Shown: piece by piece, positions 47,214 through 57,027 of the stretch | Layout: every line of letters starts with the position of its first letter | Numbering within the stretch: the first letter of the stretch is position 1 | NCBI GenBank assembly: GCA_029203105.1 | Contig: CP119318.1 | Span: 1,378,501 to 1,442,500 of the forward strand | DNA from: Candidatus Kaistia colombiensis | GTDB taxonomy: Bacteria > Pseudomonadota > Alphaproteobacteria > Rhizobiales > Kaistiaceae | Reading direction: 5' to 3' | Length of the DNA: 64,000 bases | Notes under the pieces: generated by a model | What the model saw: only the letters and a program-made list of their open reading frames with translations | The model's database searches: none | Told to the model about the DNA's origin: nothing | Made by a program: the position numbers and the translations under genes

Positions 47214-50200
47214 ATGAGCGCCTATGCCGAACTTGCCGTGATGTCGAATTTCTCCTTCCTCGAGGGCGGATCGCACGCGGCCGAGCTGATCGTCCAGGCG
47301 CATGCGCTGGGGCTGAAGGGGATCGGCATTGCCGACCGCAACACCTTCGCCGGCATCGTCCGCGCCCATGACGCCTGGGGAAGCGAGGATTATGGCAACG
47401 CGCGCGGCGCGGGATTTCGCCTCGTCGTCGGCGTTCGCCTGGTTTTTCGCGACGGCACGCCGGACATCCTCGCCTATCCGGCCGATCTTGCCGCCTATAG
47501 CCAGCTTTGCCAGTTGCTGACCCTCGGCAAGGGCCGGGCTCCGAAGGGCGAATGCCATCTCGATTTCGACGATCTCGCGGCGCATGCGGAAGGTTCGCTC
47601 TTCATCCTGATGCCGCCCGCCAAGCTGGACAGCGGTCTCGGCGCGGCGCTCGGCCGGCTGGCGGCGCTGGCGCCGGGGCGAAGCTGGCTCGCCGCCGTGC
47701 TCTATCGCGGCGGCTCCGATCGGCGCCGCCTCGCCGCGCTCTCGGCGCTCGCCTGGGATCATCGCGTCCGCCTGATCGCCATCAATGACGTGCTCTATCA
47801 CGCGCCGGAACGGCGGCCGCTGCAGGACGTCCTGACCTGCATCCGCGAGAAGGTCACGATCGAGGCGGCGGGGCGGCGGCTCGCCGCCAATGCCGAGCGG
47901 CATTTGAAGCCGGGCGTCGAGATGGAGCGCCTGTTCCGCGATTTCCCCGGCGCCGTGGCGGAGACCGCGCGCTTCCTGGAAAAGATCCGCTTCACCCTCG
48001 ACGAGATCCAGTACGAATATCCGCACGAGACCGTGCCGGAGGGCACGACGCCGCAGGCGCATCTAGAGGCGCTGGCGCGGGCCGGCGCGATCCGGCGCTA
48101 TCCGGATGGCGTGCCGGAGGCGGTCACGGCGACCCTCGGCAAGGAACTCGCGATGATCGGGGCGCTCGGCTATGCGCCCTATTTCCTGACCGTGCACGAC
48201 ATCGTCGCCTTCGCGACCGGGCGCGGCATCCTCTGCCAGGGCCGCGGTTCCGCCGCCAATTCCGCCGTCTGCTATTGCCTGGGCGTCACCTCGGTCGACC
48301 CCAACGTGTATCAGCTCCTGTTCGAGCGTTTCCTCTCGCCGGAGCGACGTGAGCCGCCCGACATCGACGTCGATTTCGAGCATGAGCGGCGCGAGGAGGT
48401 GATCCAGTACATCTATGAGCACTATGGCCGCGACCGAGCCGCCATCTGCGGCACGGTGATCTCCTACCGGACGAAGAGCGCGATCCGCGAGGTCGGCAAG
48501 GCGCTGGGCCTGTCGGAGGACGTCATCCTGGCGCTGGGCGGTACGGTCTGGGGCGGTGGCTGGGGCTCGGCCGTCCAGGACAAGCATATTCGCGACTCCG
48601 GCCTCGATCCGAAGAATCCGATGATTGAGCGCGCGGTCAGGCTGGCGATGGAGCTGCGCGGCTTCCCGCGCCATCTCTCGCAGCATGTCGGCGGCTTCGT
48701 GCTGACGGAAAAGCTCCTGAACGACCTGGTGCCGAGCGGCCCGGCGGTGATGAAGGACCGCAGTTTCATCGAGTGGGACAAGGACGATATCGACACGGTG
48801 AAGATGATGAAGGTCGATATCCTGGCGCTCGGCATGCTGACCTGCATCCGCAAGGCTTTTGATCTGATCGCCGAGATGGGCGGCGAACGCCACGCGCTGC
48901 ACACGATTCCCTGGGAGGACCCGGCCGTCTACGACATGCTCTGCACGGGCGACTCGATCGGCGTCTTCCAGGTCGAGAGCCGGGCGCAGATGAACATGCT
49001 GCCGCGCCTGAAGCCGAAAGAGTTCTACGATCTCGTCATCCAGGTGGCGATCGTCCGCCCCGGCCCGATCCAGGGCGACATGGTGCATCCCTATCTGCGC
49101 CGCCGGCAGAAGCTCGAGCCCGTCACGTTTCCCTCGCCGTCGCCCGAGCATGGCCCGGCCGACGAGTTGAAGCAGGTGCTGGGGCGGACGCTCGGCGTGC
49201 CGCTGTTCCAGGAGCAGGCGATGAGCCTCGCCATGGTGGCGGCACGCTTCTCGCCCTCCGACGCCAACGGGCTGCGCCGCGCCATGGCGACGTTCCGCCA
49301 TCTCGGCACCATGCACAAATATGAGACCATGATGGTCGAGGGCATGGTCCGACGCGGCTATGACCGCGCCTTTGCCGAGCGTTGCTTCAATCAGATCCGA
49401 GGTTTCGGCGAGTACGGGTTTCCCGAGAGCCATGCGGCGAGCTTCGCCCGCCTCGTCTATGTCTCGGCCTGGATAAAGTGCCATCATCCGGCCGCCTTCG
49501 CTGCTGTGCTTCTGAACTCGCAGCCGATGGGTTTTTATGCGCCGGCGCAGATCGTTCGCGACGCCGCCGATCACGCCGTGCCGATCCGGCCGATCGACGT
49601 CAATGCAAGCCTCTGGGACAACACGCTGGAGCCGACAGACAAGGGGCTGGCGCTGCGGCTCGGCTTCCGCCAGATCGACGGTTTTCGCGAGGCCTGGGCG
49701 GAGACGATCGCGGCAAGGCGGGGCGAGGGGACTTTCGAGGCGATGGACGATCTGGTTCGCCATACCGGGCTGGAGCGGCGGGCCTATGAAAAGCTCGCCG
49801 ATGCCGATGCGCTGCGTTCGCTCGGGCTCGACCGGCGGCAGGGGCTCTGGGAAGTGCGCCGGCTGCCGAGTTCCGAGATCCTGCCGCTCTTCGCCGCGGC
49901 GGATGCCGCCGAACTCGGCCGCGAGCAGGATGCGCCGTTGCCGGTCATGCCGCTATCCGAGCATGTCGTCGCCGATTACCAGACGCTGCGCCTGTCGTTG
50001 AAGGCGCATCCGATGAGTTTCTTGCGCTGGCGCTACACGAGCGAGCGCATCCTGTCGGCGGCGGCGGTCACGGCGCTCAAGGATGGCGACTGGACGCGGA
50101 CGGCCGGCGTCGTGCTGGTGCGCCAGCGGCCCGGCAAGGGCAATGTCGTGTTCATGACGCTGGAGGACGAGACCGGCATCGTCAATGTCGTCGTCTGGAC

Positions 50201-50474
50201 GCGGCTGTTCGACGAATTCCGCCGCACCATCATCGGCGCCAAGCTGGTGCTGGTCGAGGGCAACATCCAGAAAAGCCCGGAAGGGATCGTCCATCTCGTC
50301 GCCAAAAAACTGATCGATCGGACCGGCGATCTCGACGACCTCGCCGAGGACCGCCGGCCGAAACTCGACCCCGCCCGCGCCGACGAATTCGCCCACCCGC
50401 ATCGTCCAAGCCATCCCGGCGGCAGCCACCCGCGCAACGTCCGCATCATCCCGAAATCGCGGGACTTTCACTGA
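47214..50474 (+). CDS. dnaE2: DnaE2, error-prone DNA polymerase III alpha subunit
   Basis: The 1086-residue protein starts MSAYAELAVMSNFSFLEGGSHAAELI. It has an N-terminal PHP domain, the C-family catalytic acidic motif PDIDVDFEHERREEVIQYIYEHYG, NVYQLLFERFLSPERR, a helix-hairpin-helix region and a C-terminal OB fold (VVLVRQRPGKGNVVFMTLEDETG). It is shorter than replicative DnaE (about 1160). It performs SOS translesion synthesis with ImuA and ImuB. It is probably in the same operon, although a hairpin-forming repeat separates it from imuB. Confidence 0.95.
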   Translation: MSAYAELAVMSNFSFLEGGSHAAELIVQAHALGLKGIGIADRNTFAGIVRAHDAWGSEDYGNARGAGFRLVVGVRLVFRDGTPDILAYPADLAAYSQLCQLLTLGKGRAPKGECHLDFDDLAAHAEGSLFILMPPAKLDSGLGAALGRLAALAPGRSWLAAVLYRGGSDRRRLAALSALAWDHRVRLIAINDVLYHAPERRPLQDVLTCIREKVTIEAAGRRLAANAERHLKPGVEMERLFRDFPGAVAETARFLEKIRFTLDEIQYEYPHETVPEGTTPQAHLEALARAGAIRRYPDGVPEAVTATLGKELAMIGALGYAPYFLTVHDIVAFATGRGILCQGRGSAANSAVCYCLGVTSVDPNVYQLLFERFLSPERREPPDIDVDFEHERREEVIQYIYEHYGRDRAAICGTVISYRTKSAIREVGKALGLSEDVILALGGTVWGGGWGSAVQDKHIRDSGLDPKNPMIERAVRLAMELRGFPRHLSQHVGGFVLTEKLLNDLVPSGPAVMKDRSFIEWDKDDIDTVKMMKVDILALGMLTCIRKAFDLIAEMGGERHALHTIPWEDPAVYDMLCTGDSIGVFQVESRAQMNMLPRLKPKEFYDLVIQVAIVRPGPIQGDMVHPYLRRRQKLEPVTFPSPSPEHGPADELKQVLGRTLGVPLFQEQAMSLAMVAARFSPSDANGLRRAMATFRHLGTMHKYETMMVEGMVRRGYDRAFAERCFNQIRGFGEYGFPESHAASFARLVYVSAWIKCHHPAAFAAVLLNSQPMGFYAPAQIVRDAADHAVPIRPIDVNASLWDNTLEPTDKGLALRLGFRQIDGFREAWAETIAARRGEGTFEAMDDLVRHTGLERRAYEKLADADALRSLGLDRRQGLWEVRRLPSSEILPLFAAADAAELGREQDAPLPVMPLSEHVVADYQTLRLSLKAHPMSFLRWRYTSERILSAAAVTALKDGDWTRTAGVVLVRQRPGKGNVVFMTLEDETGIVNVVVWTRLFDEFRRTIIGAKLVLVEGNIQKSPEGIVHLVAKKLIDRTGDLDDLAEDRRPKLDPARADEFAHPHRPSHPGGSHPRNVRIIPKSRDFH

Positions 50475-50532
50475 GAGCGAGAGGCTGAGGACAAGGATCG
50501 GTCCTGCGCACCGGTGGCAGTTACACGCTCGC

Positions 50533-50632
50533 CGTCATCCCTGCGAAAGCAGGGATCCACTCAGCCCGTTGTGTGCCGCGCGGGGGAGCGAGCGCGCACC
50601 GGCATGGATCCCTGCTTTCGCAGGGATGACGG
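50533..50632. repeat. inverted repeat doublet, GTCATCCC family
   Basis: CGTCATCCCTGCGAAAGCAGG and its inverted copy (CCTGCTTTCGCAGGGATGACG) frame about 45 bases. This is the most symmetrical of the five doublets, with near-identical arms including the ATCC edge. Confidence 0.8.
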
Positions 50633-50692
50633 CTGAGTGTGGTCCCACCGGGCGTTGGAGGTCACAGCTGGTCGTGTCGTCCGCTCACCCCT

Positions 50693-50812
50693 TCACCTCC
50701 CTGAGGGCGAGGCGGAACGAAGCTCCGGGTGAGGGACTAGGGAACTCCGGAGAGGCCGTAAACCATCACTCAATGCACTTGGCGCGTCTATCTCTCCCTC
50801 AGGGGAGGTGAC
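50693..50812. repeat. intergenic palindromic repeat, CTCTCCC family
   Basis: CCTTCACCTCCCTGAGGGCGAGG and TCTCTCCCTCAGGGGAGGTGA form the outer arms; GGTGAGGGACTAGGGAAC and GTAAACCATCACTC form the inner arms. It has the same plan as 18541-18670. Confidence 0.6.
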
Positions 50813-50844
50813 GAACGGCAGATCTGTGGAGACGGCCTGCGCCC

Positions 50845-51153
50845 TCAGTGCTCCAGGTCGTAGACCAAGATGCCGTCGATGCCGCCCTCGGCCGCGGCGA
50901 CGATGGCGGCGCCGACCTTCGCGTGTTCCTCGTCGGCCAGATACTGGTCGCGCGCCGCGACATCGCGGAAGGTCACGATGAAGCCCTCCGAAAAGCCCTT
51001 GTCGAGGCCTTCGGGGCTCATGTTGTCGCCGACGAAGATGTTGATCAGCCCGTCGATCCGGGGCCGGAGCGCCAGCAGCCCGTCGAGGATCGCGACCTTG
51101 GTCGCGGCGGTGATGTCGGCGCGGTAGTGGATGAAGACGCAGTGGGTGATCAT
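50845..51153 (-). CDS. Dabb (stress-responsive alpha/beta barrel) domain protein
   Basis: The 102-residue protein starts MITHCVFIHYRADITAATKVAILDGL. The GLINIFVGDNMSPEGLDKGFSEGFIVTFRD segment and the ferredoxin-like pattern fit the Dabb family, found in dimeric small proteins of mostly unknown function. A longer frame to 51237 runs into a repeat and is not favoured. It stands alone, flanked by repeats. Confidence 0.75.
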   Translation of the reverse strand: MITHCVFIHYRADITAATKVAILDGLLALRPRIDGLINIFVGDNMSPEGLDKGFSEGFIVTFRDVAARDQYLADEEHAKVGAAIVAAAEGGIDGILVYDLEH

Positions 51154-51227
51154 GATTCTCGGTTTCCTCCGTTGCCGCAGGATAGGCGGCCGGGGACGGG
51201 CCGTCACCCCGGAGCGGCTGGCAAGGC

Positions 51228-51364
51228 CTTCACCCAACCCTCTCCCGCAAGCGGGCGAGGGTTTTGGGCCGCGACCGTCATGTCGATCGAGCCCGGCTTG
51301 CGCGTAGATGCAGCGCTGCGGCCTCTCCCTCTCCCGCTTGCGGGAGAGGGCTGGGGTGAGGGAC
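51228..51364. repeat. intergenic palindromic repeat, CTCTCCC family
   Basis: CAACCCTCTCCCGCAAGCGGGCGAGGG and CTCTCCCGCTTGCGGGAGAGGG, ending in GCTGGGGTGAGGGACTT, form inverted arms of one element between the Dabb gene and the efflux pump genes. Confidence 0.65.
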
Positions 51365-51368
51365 TTCG

Positions 51369-54300
51369 CTATTCCGCCGCGATCCGCAGCTCCTTGTGGA
51401 GCGCCGGCGCGTCGGCCGGCTCGTGGCCGTCCTTGGCCTCGTCCACCTCGTTCGGGGCGAATGCCCGGTGGAACAGGCGGCCGACGAGATGCGAGAGGTC
51501 GTCCATGATCGTGTAGACGGACGGGATGAAGACGAGCGACAGGATCGTCGACAGGAACAGGCCGCCCATCACGGCGATCGCCATCGGCGCGCGGAATTCG
51601 CCGCCTTCGCCGAGCGCCAGCGCGGCCGGCAGCATGCCGGCGCCCATGGCGATGGTCGTCATCACGATCGGCCGGGCGCGCTTGCGGCCGGCGTCGATGA
51701 TCGCCTCCTTGCGGTCCATGCCGTGCTTGACCTGCTCGACCGCGAAATCGACCAGCATGATCGCGTTCTTGGTGACGATGCCCATCAGCATCAGCATGCC
51801 GATGATGACCGGCATCGAGAAGGCGTTGTTGGTCAGGAGCAGCGCCGCCACCACGCCGCCGATCGAAAGCGGCAGCGAGGCGAGGATGGTCAGCGGCTGG
51901 AACACGCTGTTGAACAGGATGATCAGCACGACGAAGACCAGCAGGATGCCGGAGCCCATGGCGACGCCGAAGGCGGAGAACACCTCGGCCTGCGCCTCGG
52001 CATCGCCGGTTTCCTGCAGGTGGACGCCATCGGGGAAGTTCTTGACGACGTCCATCGTCTTGATCCGCTCCGTGCCCTGGCCCGATGTGTAGCCATGCGC
52101 CATGTCGGTGCCGACCTTGACCAGGCGCTCACGGTCATAACGTTCGATCGTCGCCGGGCCCTGGCCGAAGCCGACATCGGCGACGGTGGCGAGCGGCACC
52201 GAGCCGCCGGCCGGCAGCGGCACGCGCAGCGCCGACAGGATCGAGAGATCGGAGCGGGCGACGCGGTCGAGCTCGACCCGGATCGGCACCTGCCGGCCGT
52301 CGACGGTGAACTTGGCCAGGTTGGCGTCGGCATCGCCGGTGGTGGCGACGCGGATCGTCTCCGAGATCCGGTCCGGCGCGATGCCGAGTGCCGATGCCTC
52401 GTCGAGCTTCGGCACGATGCGGATCTCCGGCCGGGCGAAGGAGGAGAGCGCGACCGGGTTCAGGAACATCGGATCGGCCTTCATCGCCGCCTCGAGGTCG
52501 CCGGAGGCCTTGGCGACGGCGTCGCCATTCGGGCCGGTGACGGCGATCGTCGTCTCGCGGTCGCCGCGTTCGTTGACGACGTAGAAGCGGATGTCGGGGA
52601 TGCCGGAAAGGACGGAAGCGATCACCGGCTTCATGTCCTTCTGGCTGAGGCTTCGCTCCGCCTTTGGCACCAGTTCGACGATGACGGCGGCGCGGCGGGT
52701 TTCCAGCGTGCCGGTCGGCGAGGTGCCGCCCATGACGAAGACGCGACGGATCTGGGGCAGGGTTCCCAGCGCCGCGGCGATCTTGTCGGTGGTGACGGTG
52801 GTCTCGTCGAGCCCGGTGCCGGGCGGCAGTTCGACCGAGACCATCAGCCGTCCTTCGTCGCCCTCCGGGATGAATTCGGAGGGCAGCAGGCCGGTGGCCC
52901 AGATCGAGACGGCGAAGGTGGCGATGCCGAAGGCGAGCGTCACCCAGCGCATGCCGCGGGCAAGCGTCGCCCGGAGCAGGCCGGTATACATCCGCATGAC
53001 GAGGCCATCATGCTCCTCGGCCGGGTGCGGCTGGCCGAGCCAGGCGCGGACGAGGGCGAAGCCGACGGCAAGCGCCAGCGCGCCGAGCGCGATCTTGGTC
53101 CAGCCGGTCGCCGCGATGCGTTCGGCCAGCGTGTCGAGCATCGGCACGCCGGTGAGCGCCTCGCCGGTGATCTGCAGCACGAGCGCGCCGAGGCCGATCA
53201 CCACGGCGATCGGGATCATGGCGCGGAGCTTGCGGCCGAGATCGTTCAGGAAGCCGCCATAGACCGGCTCGCCGTCGGAGCCATCGCCGACATAGGGCGC
53301 GCGCATGAAGTAGGCGGCCATCATTGGCGTGATCAGGCGCGCGACCAGCAGCGAGAAGAACACGGCGATGGCGACCGTCAGGCCGAACTGCTTGAAATAC
53401 ATCCCGGCGATGCCGCCCATGAACGAGACCGGCGCGAAGATGGCGATGATGGTCGTCGAGATGGCGATGACGGCGAGGCCGATCTCGTCGGCCGCCTCCA
53501 GCGCCGCGCGATAGGGCTTCTTGCCCATGCGCGTATGGCGGACGATGTTCTCGATCTCGACGATGGCGTCGTCGACGAGGATGCCCGTCACCAGCGTGAT
53601 GCCGAGCAGGCTGACGAGGTTGAGCGAGAAGCCCAGCATCGACAGCGCCCAGAAAGTCGGGATCGCTGAAAGCGGCAGGGCGACGGCCGCGACCAGCGTC
53701 GCGCGCCAGTCGCGCAGGAACAGGAGTACGACGAGGATGGCGAGGACCGACCCTTCATAGAGGGTGTCCATCGCGCTTTGATAGTTGCCGTAGGTGTAGT
53801 GGACCGTGTTGTCGATGATCGAGAAGGTGACGTCGGGATGGGCCTTGCCGATCTCGGCGATCTTGGCGCCGACGACATCGGCGACCGAGGCGTCGCTGGC
53901 GCCCTTGGCGCGATAGACGGCGAGCGCCACCACCGGCTTTCCGTCGAGCCGCGCGAAGGATTTCGGCTCCTGCCAGTGGTCCTCGACCGTGCCGAGATTG
54001 CCGAGCCGGACCTCGCGGCCGCCGGAGATGACGATCCGCGCATTGGCGAGATCCTCGATCGACTTGGCGCCGGCCAGCGTGCGGATGGTCTGTTCCTGGC
54101 TGCCGACCTCGCCCTTGCCGCCGGCGAGATCGACATTGGTGATCTGGAGCTGGCGGTTGACGTCGGCCGCCGTGACGCCGAGCGCCATCAGCCGGTCGGG
54201 ATTGAGGCGGATCTGGATCTCACGGGTGACGCCGCCCATCCGCTCGACCCGACCGACGCCCTTCAGCGCCTGCAGGTCGCGGATGACGCTATCGTCGATG

Positions 54301-54773
54301 AACCAGGAGAGCTGCTCCGGCGACAGCGTCGGCGCCAGCGCACCATAGGTTAGGATCGACTGGCTTTCGACGTCGATGCGCTGGACGATCGGCTCGTCGA
54401 CGGTGCGCGGCAGGTCGCCGCGGATCTTGGCGATGGCGTCCTTAACGTCGTTCAGCGCGCGGTCGGTGTTGACTTCAAGCCGGAACTCGATCGCGGTCGA
54501 GGACTGACCGTCGGTGACGGTCGAGCTGACATGCTTGACGCCGGCGATGGACGCGACCGCGTCCTCGACCTTCTTGGTGACCTGCGTCTCCAGCTCGGCC
54601 GGCGCCGTGCCGGCGTCGGTGACGGTGACCGAGACCAGCGGCACGTCGATGTTGGGGAAGCGCGTGATCGGCAACCCCATGAACGAGACGATGCCGAAGG
54701 CGCAGAGCACGACGAAGAGAAGGATCGGCGGAACCGGATTGCGGATCGCCCAGGCGGAGAAGTTCCAGCTCAT
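51369..54773 (-). CDS. RND efflux transporter (HAE1/AcrB type) with an enlarged central loop
   Basis: The 1134-residue inner-membrane proton-drug antiporter starts MSWNFSAWAIRNPVPPILLF. The typical RND motifs are present (GLPITRFPNIDVPLVSVTV, GITLVTGILVDDAIVEIENIVRH, SEFIPEGDEGRL). It is about 90 residues longer than AcrB (about 1045). The surplus lies at about 494-596, between TM6 and TM7, and contains two additional hydrophobic segments (IPIAVVIGLGALVLQI near 519 and IALGALALAVGFALVRAWLG near 565). It overlaps the adaptor gene by four bases. A TolC-like channel is not encoded here. Confidence 0.92.
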   Translation of the reverse strand: MSWNFSAWAIRNPVPPILLFVVLCAFGIVSFMGLPITRFPNIDVPLVSVTVTDAGTAPAELETQVTKKVEDAVASIAGVKHVSSTVTDGQSSTAIEFRLEVNTDRALNDVKDAIAKIRGDLPRTVDEPIVQRIDVESQSILTYGALAPTLSPEQLSWFIDDSVIRDLQALKGVGRVERMGGVTREIQIRLNPDRLMALGVTAADVNRQLQITNVDLAGGKGEVGSQEQTIRTLAGAKSIEDLANARIVISGGREVRLGNLGTVEDHWQEPKSFARLDGKPVVALAVYRAKGASDASVADVVGAKIAEIGKAHPDVTFSIIDNTVHYTYGNYQSAMDTLYEGSVLAILVVLLFLRDWRATLVAAVALPLSAIPTFWALSMLGFSLNLVSLLGITLVTGILVDDAIVEIENIVRHTRMGKKPYRAALEAADEIGLAVIAISTTIIAIFAPVSFMGGIAGMYFKQFGLTVAIAVFFSLLVARLITPMMAAYFMRAPYVGDGSDGEPVYGGFLNDLGRKLRAMIPIAVVIGLGALVLQITGEALTGVPMLDTLAERIAATGWTKIALGALALAVGFALVRAWLGQPHPAEEHDGLVMRMYTGLLRATLARGMRWVTLAFGIATFAVSIWATGLLPSEFIPEGDEGRLMVSVELPPGTGLDETTVTTDKIAAALGTLPQIRRVFVMGGTSPTGTLETRRAAVIVELVPKAERSLSQKDMKPVIASVLSGIPDIRFYVVNERGDRETTIAVTGPNGDAVAKASGDLEAAMKADPMFLNPVALSSFARPEIRIVPKLDEASALGIAPDRISETIRVATTGDADANLAKFTVDGRQVPIRVELDRVARSDLSILSALRVPLPAGGSVPLATVADVGFGQGPATIERYDRERLVKVGTDMAHGYTSGQGTERIKTMDVVKNFPDGVHLQETGDAEAQAEVFSAFGVAMGSGILLVFVVLIILFNSVFQPLTILASLPLSIGGVVAALLLTNNAFSMPVIIGMLMLMGIVTKNAIMLVDFAVEQVKHGMDRKEAIIDAGRKRARPIVMTTIAMGAGMLPAALALGEGGEFRAPMAIAVMGGLFLSTILSLVFIPSVYTIMDDLSHLVGRLFHRAFAPNEVDEAKDGHEPADAPALHKELRIAAE

Positions 54774-56008
54774 CCCTTCGCTCCCTCGACCTTGGATTCG
54801 GGCTTGGCTTCGCCTTGAGCCTCAACCGGGGTGACGGCGTCGCCGTCGCGCACGAAGGTGCCGGCGCGCAGCACGACGGCGTCGCCGGCGGAAAGGCCGT
54901 CGACGACCTCGACCAGGCCGCGACCGGAAATGCCGGTCTGGATCGGCCGCGTCTGCACCTTGCCGTCGACGACGACCTGCGCCGTGGCCTCGCCGGCGGT
55001 GGTGACGACGGCCGAGACCGGGATCGCCACGACTTCGCGCCGGGCCAGCTCCACGGTGCCGCGTGCAAACGCGCCGGCATTGACCTTGACGTCGGCCGGC
55101 AGCGCGACGCGCAGGCGGCCGAGGCGGCTGGTATTGTCGATGCGCGGCGCCACGAGGCGGATCGTGCCCCGAATGCCCTCCGGCGCGCCCTGCACGGTGA
55201 CCTTGACCGGCTGGCCGACGGCGATCTCAGCCAGTTCGGCTTCCGGCACCTGGGCCTCGAGTTCGATGGCGCCGTCCTCGGCAAGGCGGAACAGCGGTTC
55301 GCCGCCGCCGGAGACGATGGCGCCGATGCGGGCCGAGCGCGACAGCACCAGGCCATCGGTCGGCGCCTTGATCTCGGTCTTGGCGACGCGCAGCAGCAAT
55401 TCGCGGCGCTGCGCCTCGGTCAGCGCCTTGTCGGCCTCGGCGAGCGCCAGGCCCTGGGCGGCGGCGTCGCGGCGGGCAGCGGCCGTCTTGGCGGTCGATT
55501 CCCGCACGTCGAGCGCGTCCTGGGCGACGATGCCCTTGGTCTTGAGCGATTGGCCGCGATCGAGCGCGGCGTTGGCCTGCGCCTCGATGGCCGTTGCCTC
55601 GGCGATCTGGCTCTTGGCCTGCGCGATGGCGGCGTCGTTGCGGGCCAGCGAGGATTCGTTCTGGGCGAGTTGGACGTCCAGCATGTCGGTCGAGAGCCGG
55701 GCCAGAACCTGGCCGGCCTTGACGTGGTCGCCTTCCTCGGCCGAAAGATCGGTCAGCCGGTAGCCGTCGAGATCGACGCCGACCAGAATCTCCTCGCGCG
55801 GCACCAGCGAGCCGACGACGATGGCGGTCTGGACGACCTCCTTGCGCGCCGCCGGAATGACGGTGATCGCCGGCGGCTTGGGGGCTTCCGCGACGGGCTT
55901 GGGTTCGTTCGCCGATGCCGAGAACATCGATTCCGGCAAGGCGAGGGCGCCCGCGGCGGTAGCGGCGACGAAGGCGACGGAGGCCGCGAGACGGGTCATA
56001 CGCTTCAT
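54770..56008 (-). CDS. RND periplasmic adaptor (HlyD/AcrA type)
   Basis: The 412-residue membrane-fusion protein begins with an N-terminal hydrophobic signal (LAASVAFVAATAAGALAL). A biotinyl-lipoyl-like domain follows (VDLDGYRLTDLSAEEGDHVKAGQVLARL), then a coiled-coil hairpin (about 110-195, rich in Ala, Glu and Gln) and beta-barrel parts (VSAVVTTAGEATAQVVVDGKV). It connects the RND pump to the outer-membrane channel. Start MKRMTRLAASV at 56008. Confidence 0.92.
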   Translation of the reverse strand: MKRMTRLAASVAFVAATAAGALALPESMFSASANEPKPVAEAPKPPAITVIPAARKEVVQTAIVVGSLVPREEILVGVDLDGYRLTDLSAEEGDHVKAGQVLARLSTDMLDVQLAQNESSLARNDAAIAQAKSQIAEATAIEAQANAALDRGQSLKTKGIVAQDALDVRESTAKTAAARRDAAAQGLALAEADKALTEAQRRELLLRVAKTEIKAPTDGLVLSRSARIGAIVSGGGEPLFRLAEDGAIELEAQVPEAELAEIAVGQPVKVTVQGAPEGIRGTIRLVAPRIDNTSRLGRLRVALPADVKVNAGAFARGTVELARREVVAIPVSAVVTTAGEATAQVVVDGKVQTRPIQTGISGRGLVEVVDGLSAGDAVVLRAGTFVRDGDAVTPVEAQGEAKPESKVEGAKG

Positions 56009-56079
56009 GGTTCGTTTCGGCCGCTCGGCGGCCCCTCTGGTCAGGCGGCAGGGGCGGTCTTACGCCGCCGTCATGCCGC

Positions 56080-56709
56080 TCAGGCTTTCATTCCCAAAAT
56101 ACCGGCGACGAGCCGCCGCAGCAGCGGTTCCACCCGGTCTAGCGATAGGTCGGGGTCGTTGATCTGGCGCAGCGCGATGCCGTCCACGGCCGCCTGCAAC
56201 ATGCTGATCGTCGCATCGAGATCGGCGATCTCAGGCATTTCACCCTTCTCGATCGCCTCGACGAAGACTTCCCGCATGATGTCGCGCACGCTGTCGTCGA
56301 TCTTGGCGAAGCGCTTGCCGATCTCGGAATTGCGCAGGCTTTCGGCGCTGATCTCGGCCATCAGTTCGCAGGCGCCGGGATCGCGCATATAGGCGAAATA
56401 GCCCATGGCGCAGCCGATCAGCCGGTCGAGCAGGGGGCCGGGGCCGCGCATGGCCTGGACAATTTCAGCCGCGCCACAGCGTTCATCCTGGGCGATAGCC
56501 TCGATGATCGCTTCCTTGGATGGGAAGTAGCGATAGAGCCCGCCGGGGCTCATCTTCGCCTCGAGACAGATCTCCTGCATCGAGGCGCCGCGAAATCCGG
56601 AGCGCGCGAAGCAGGTGCGCGCCGCGTCGAGGATCTGCGTGCGGCGGGTATCCTGCGCGGTTTCGCGCGGTGCGGAGGCGGTCGGATCCGGTTGGGCTAG
56701 AACGGTCAT
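56080..56709 (-). CDS. TetR-family regulator of the efflux operon
   Basis: The 209-residue protein starts MTVLAQPDPTASAPRE; the frame to 56913 is unsupported. The helix-turn-helix is typical (RTQILDAARTCFARSGFRGASMQEICLEAKMSPGGLYRYFPSKEAII). It precedes the adaptor gene by 71 bases on the same strand, so it is co-transcribed and probably represses the pump. A 24-base palindrome lies 15 bases upstream of its start. Confidence 0.9.
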   Translation of the reverse strand: MTVLAQPDPTASAPRETAQDTRRTQILDAARTCFARSGFRGASMQEICLEAKMSPGGLYRYFPSKEAIIEAIAQDERCGAAEIVQAMRGPGPLLDRLIGCAMGYFAYMRDPGACELMAEISAESLRNSEIGKRFAKIDDSVRDIMREVFVEAIEKGEMPEIADLDATISMLQAAVDGIALRQINDPDLSLDRVEPLLRRLVAGILGMKA

Positions 56710-56724
56710 GGGTACCCGGCAAGT

Positions 56725-56748
56725 CTGCGAATGAATGTTCGCTCGCAG
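56725..56748. promoter_or_regulatory. candidate TetR operator
   Basis: A 24-base palindrome has outer arms CTGCGA and TCGCAG, inner arms GAA and TTC, and 9 of 12 base pairs matched. It sits 15 bases upstream of the tetR start codon, the expected place for autoregulation. No other symmetrical element was found in the gap. Confidence 0.5.
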
Positions 56749-57027
56749 CAAGTGCGATCGGCCTACCCCTAAGTCAAGGAGCCCTTGGCTGCGCCCTCGC
56801 GATTTTCCTCGAGGCGCCCGATTCTGCGGCAATTTCGCCACAGCCGCCGCGGTCCGAAGCTGTTCCGGAAAGGGAAAGCGGTCGAATGCGTCCGATCTGG
56901 GGCCGTCCGTCATTCAGCGGACGACTTCCGTACCGGCACGATGCATTTGATCCGCAAATCACCTAGACAGGATGGCGCCGTCCGGTCGCTGGCCGAGCGG
57001 GAGGGGAAGAGGCCTGGGGAGAGCAGG

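Larger units (their letters stand above)
50475..50844. other. 370-base gene-free stretch with repeats
   Basis: Only repeats are seen here: a doublet at 50533-50632 and a CTCTCCC-family element at 50693-50812. No credible reading frame or RNA gene was found. Confidence 0.7.

Noticed and set aside
48063..49763. 566-residue minus-strand frame opposite dnaE2
   Set aside because: It is antisense to dnaE2, whose catalytic motifs are intact; there is no independent support.
51396..53669. 757-residue plus-strand frame opposite the RND pump
   Set aside because: It is antisense to a clear RND gene. It is Asp/Arg/Gly/His-rich with no motif, the usual shadow composition here.
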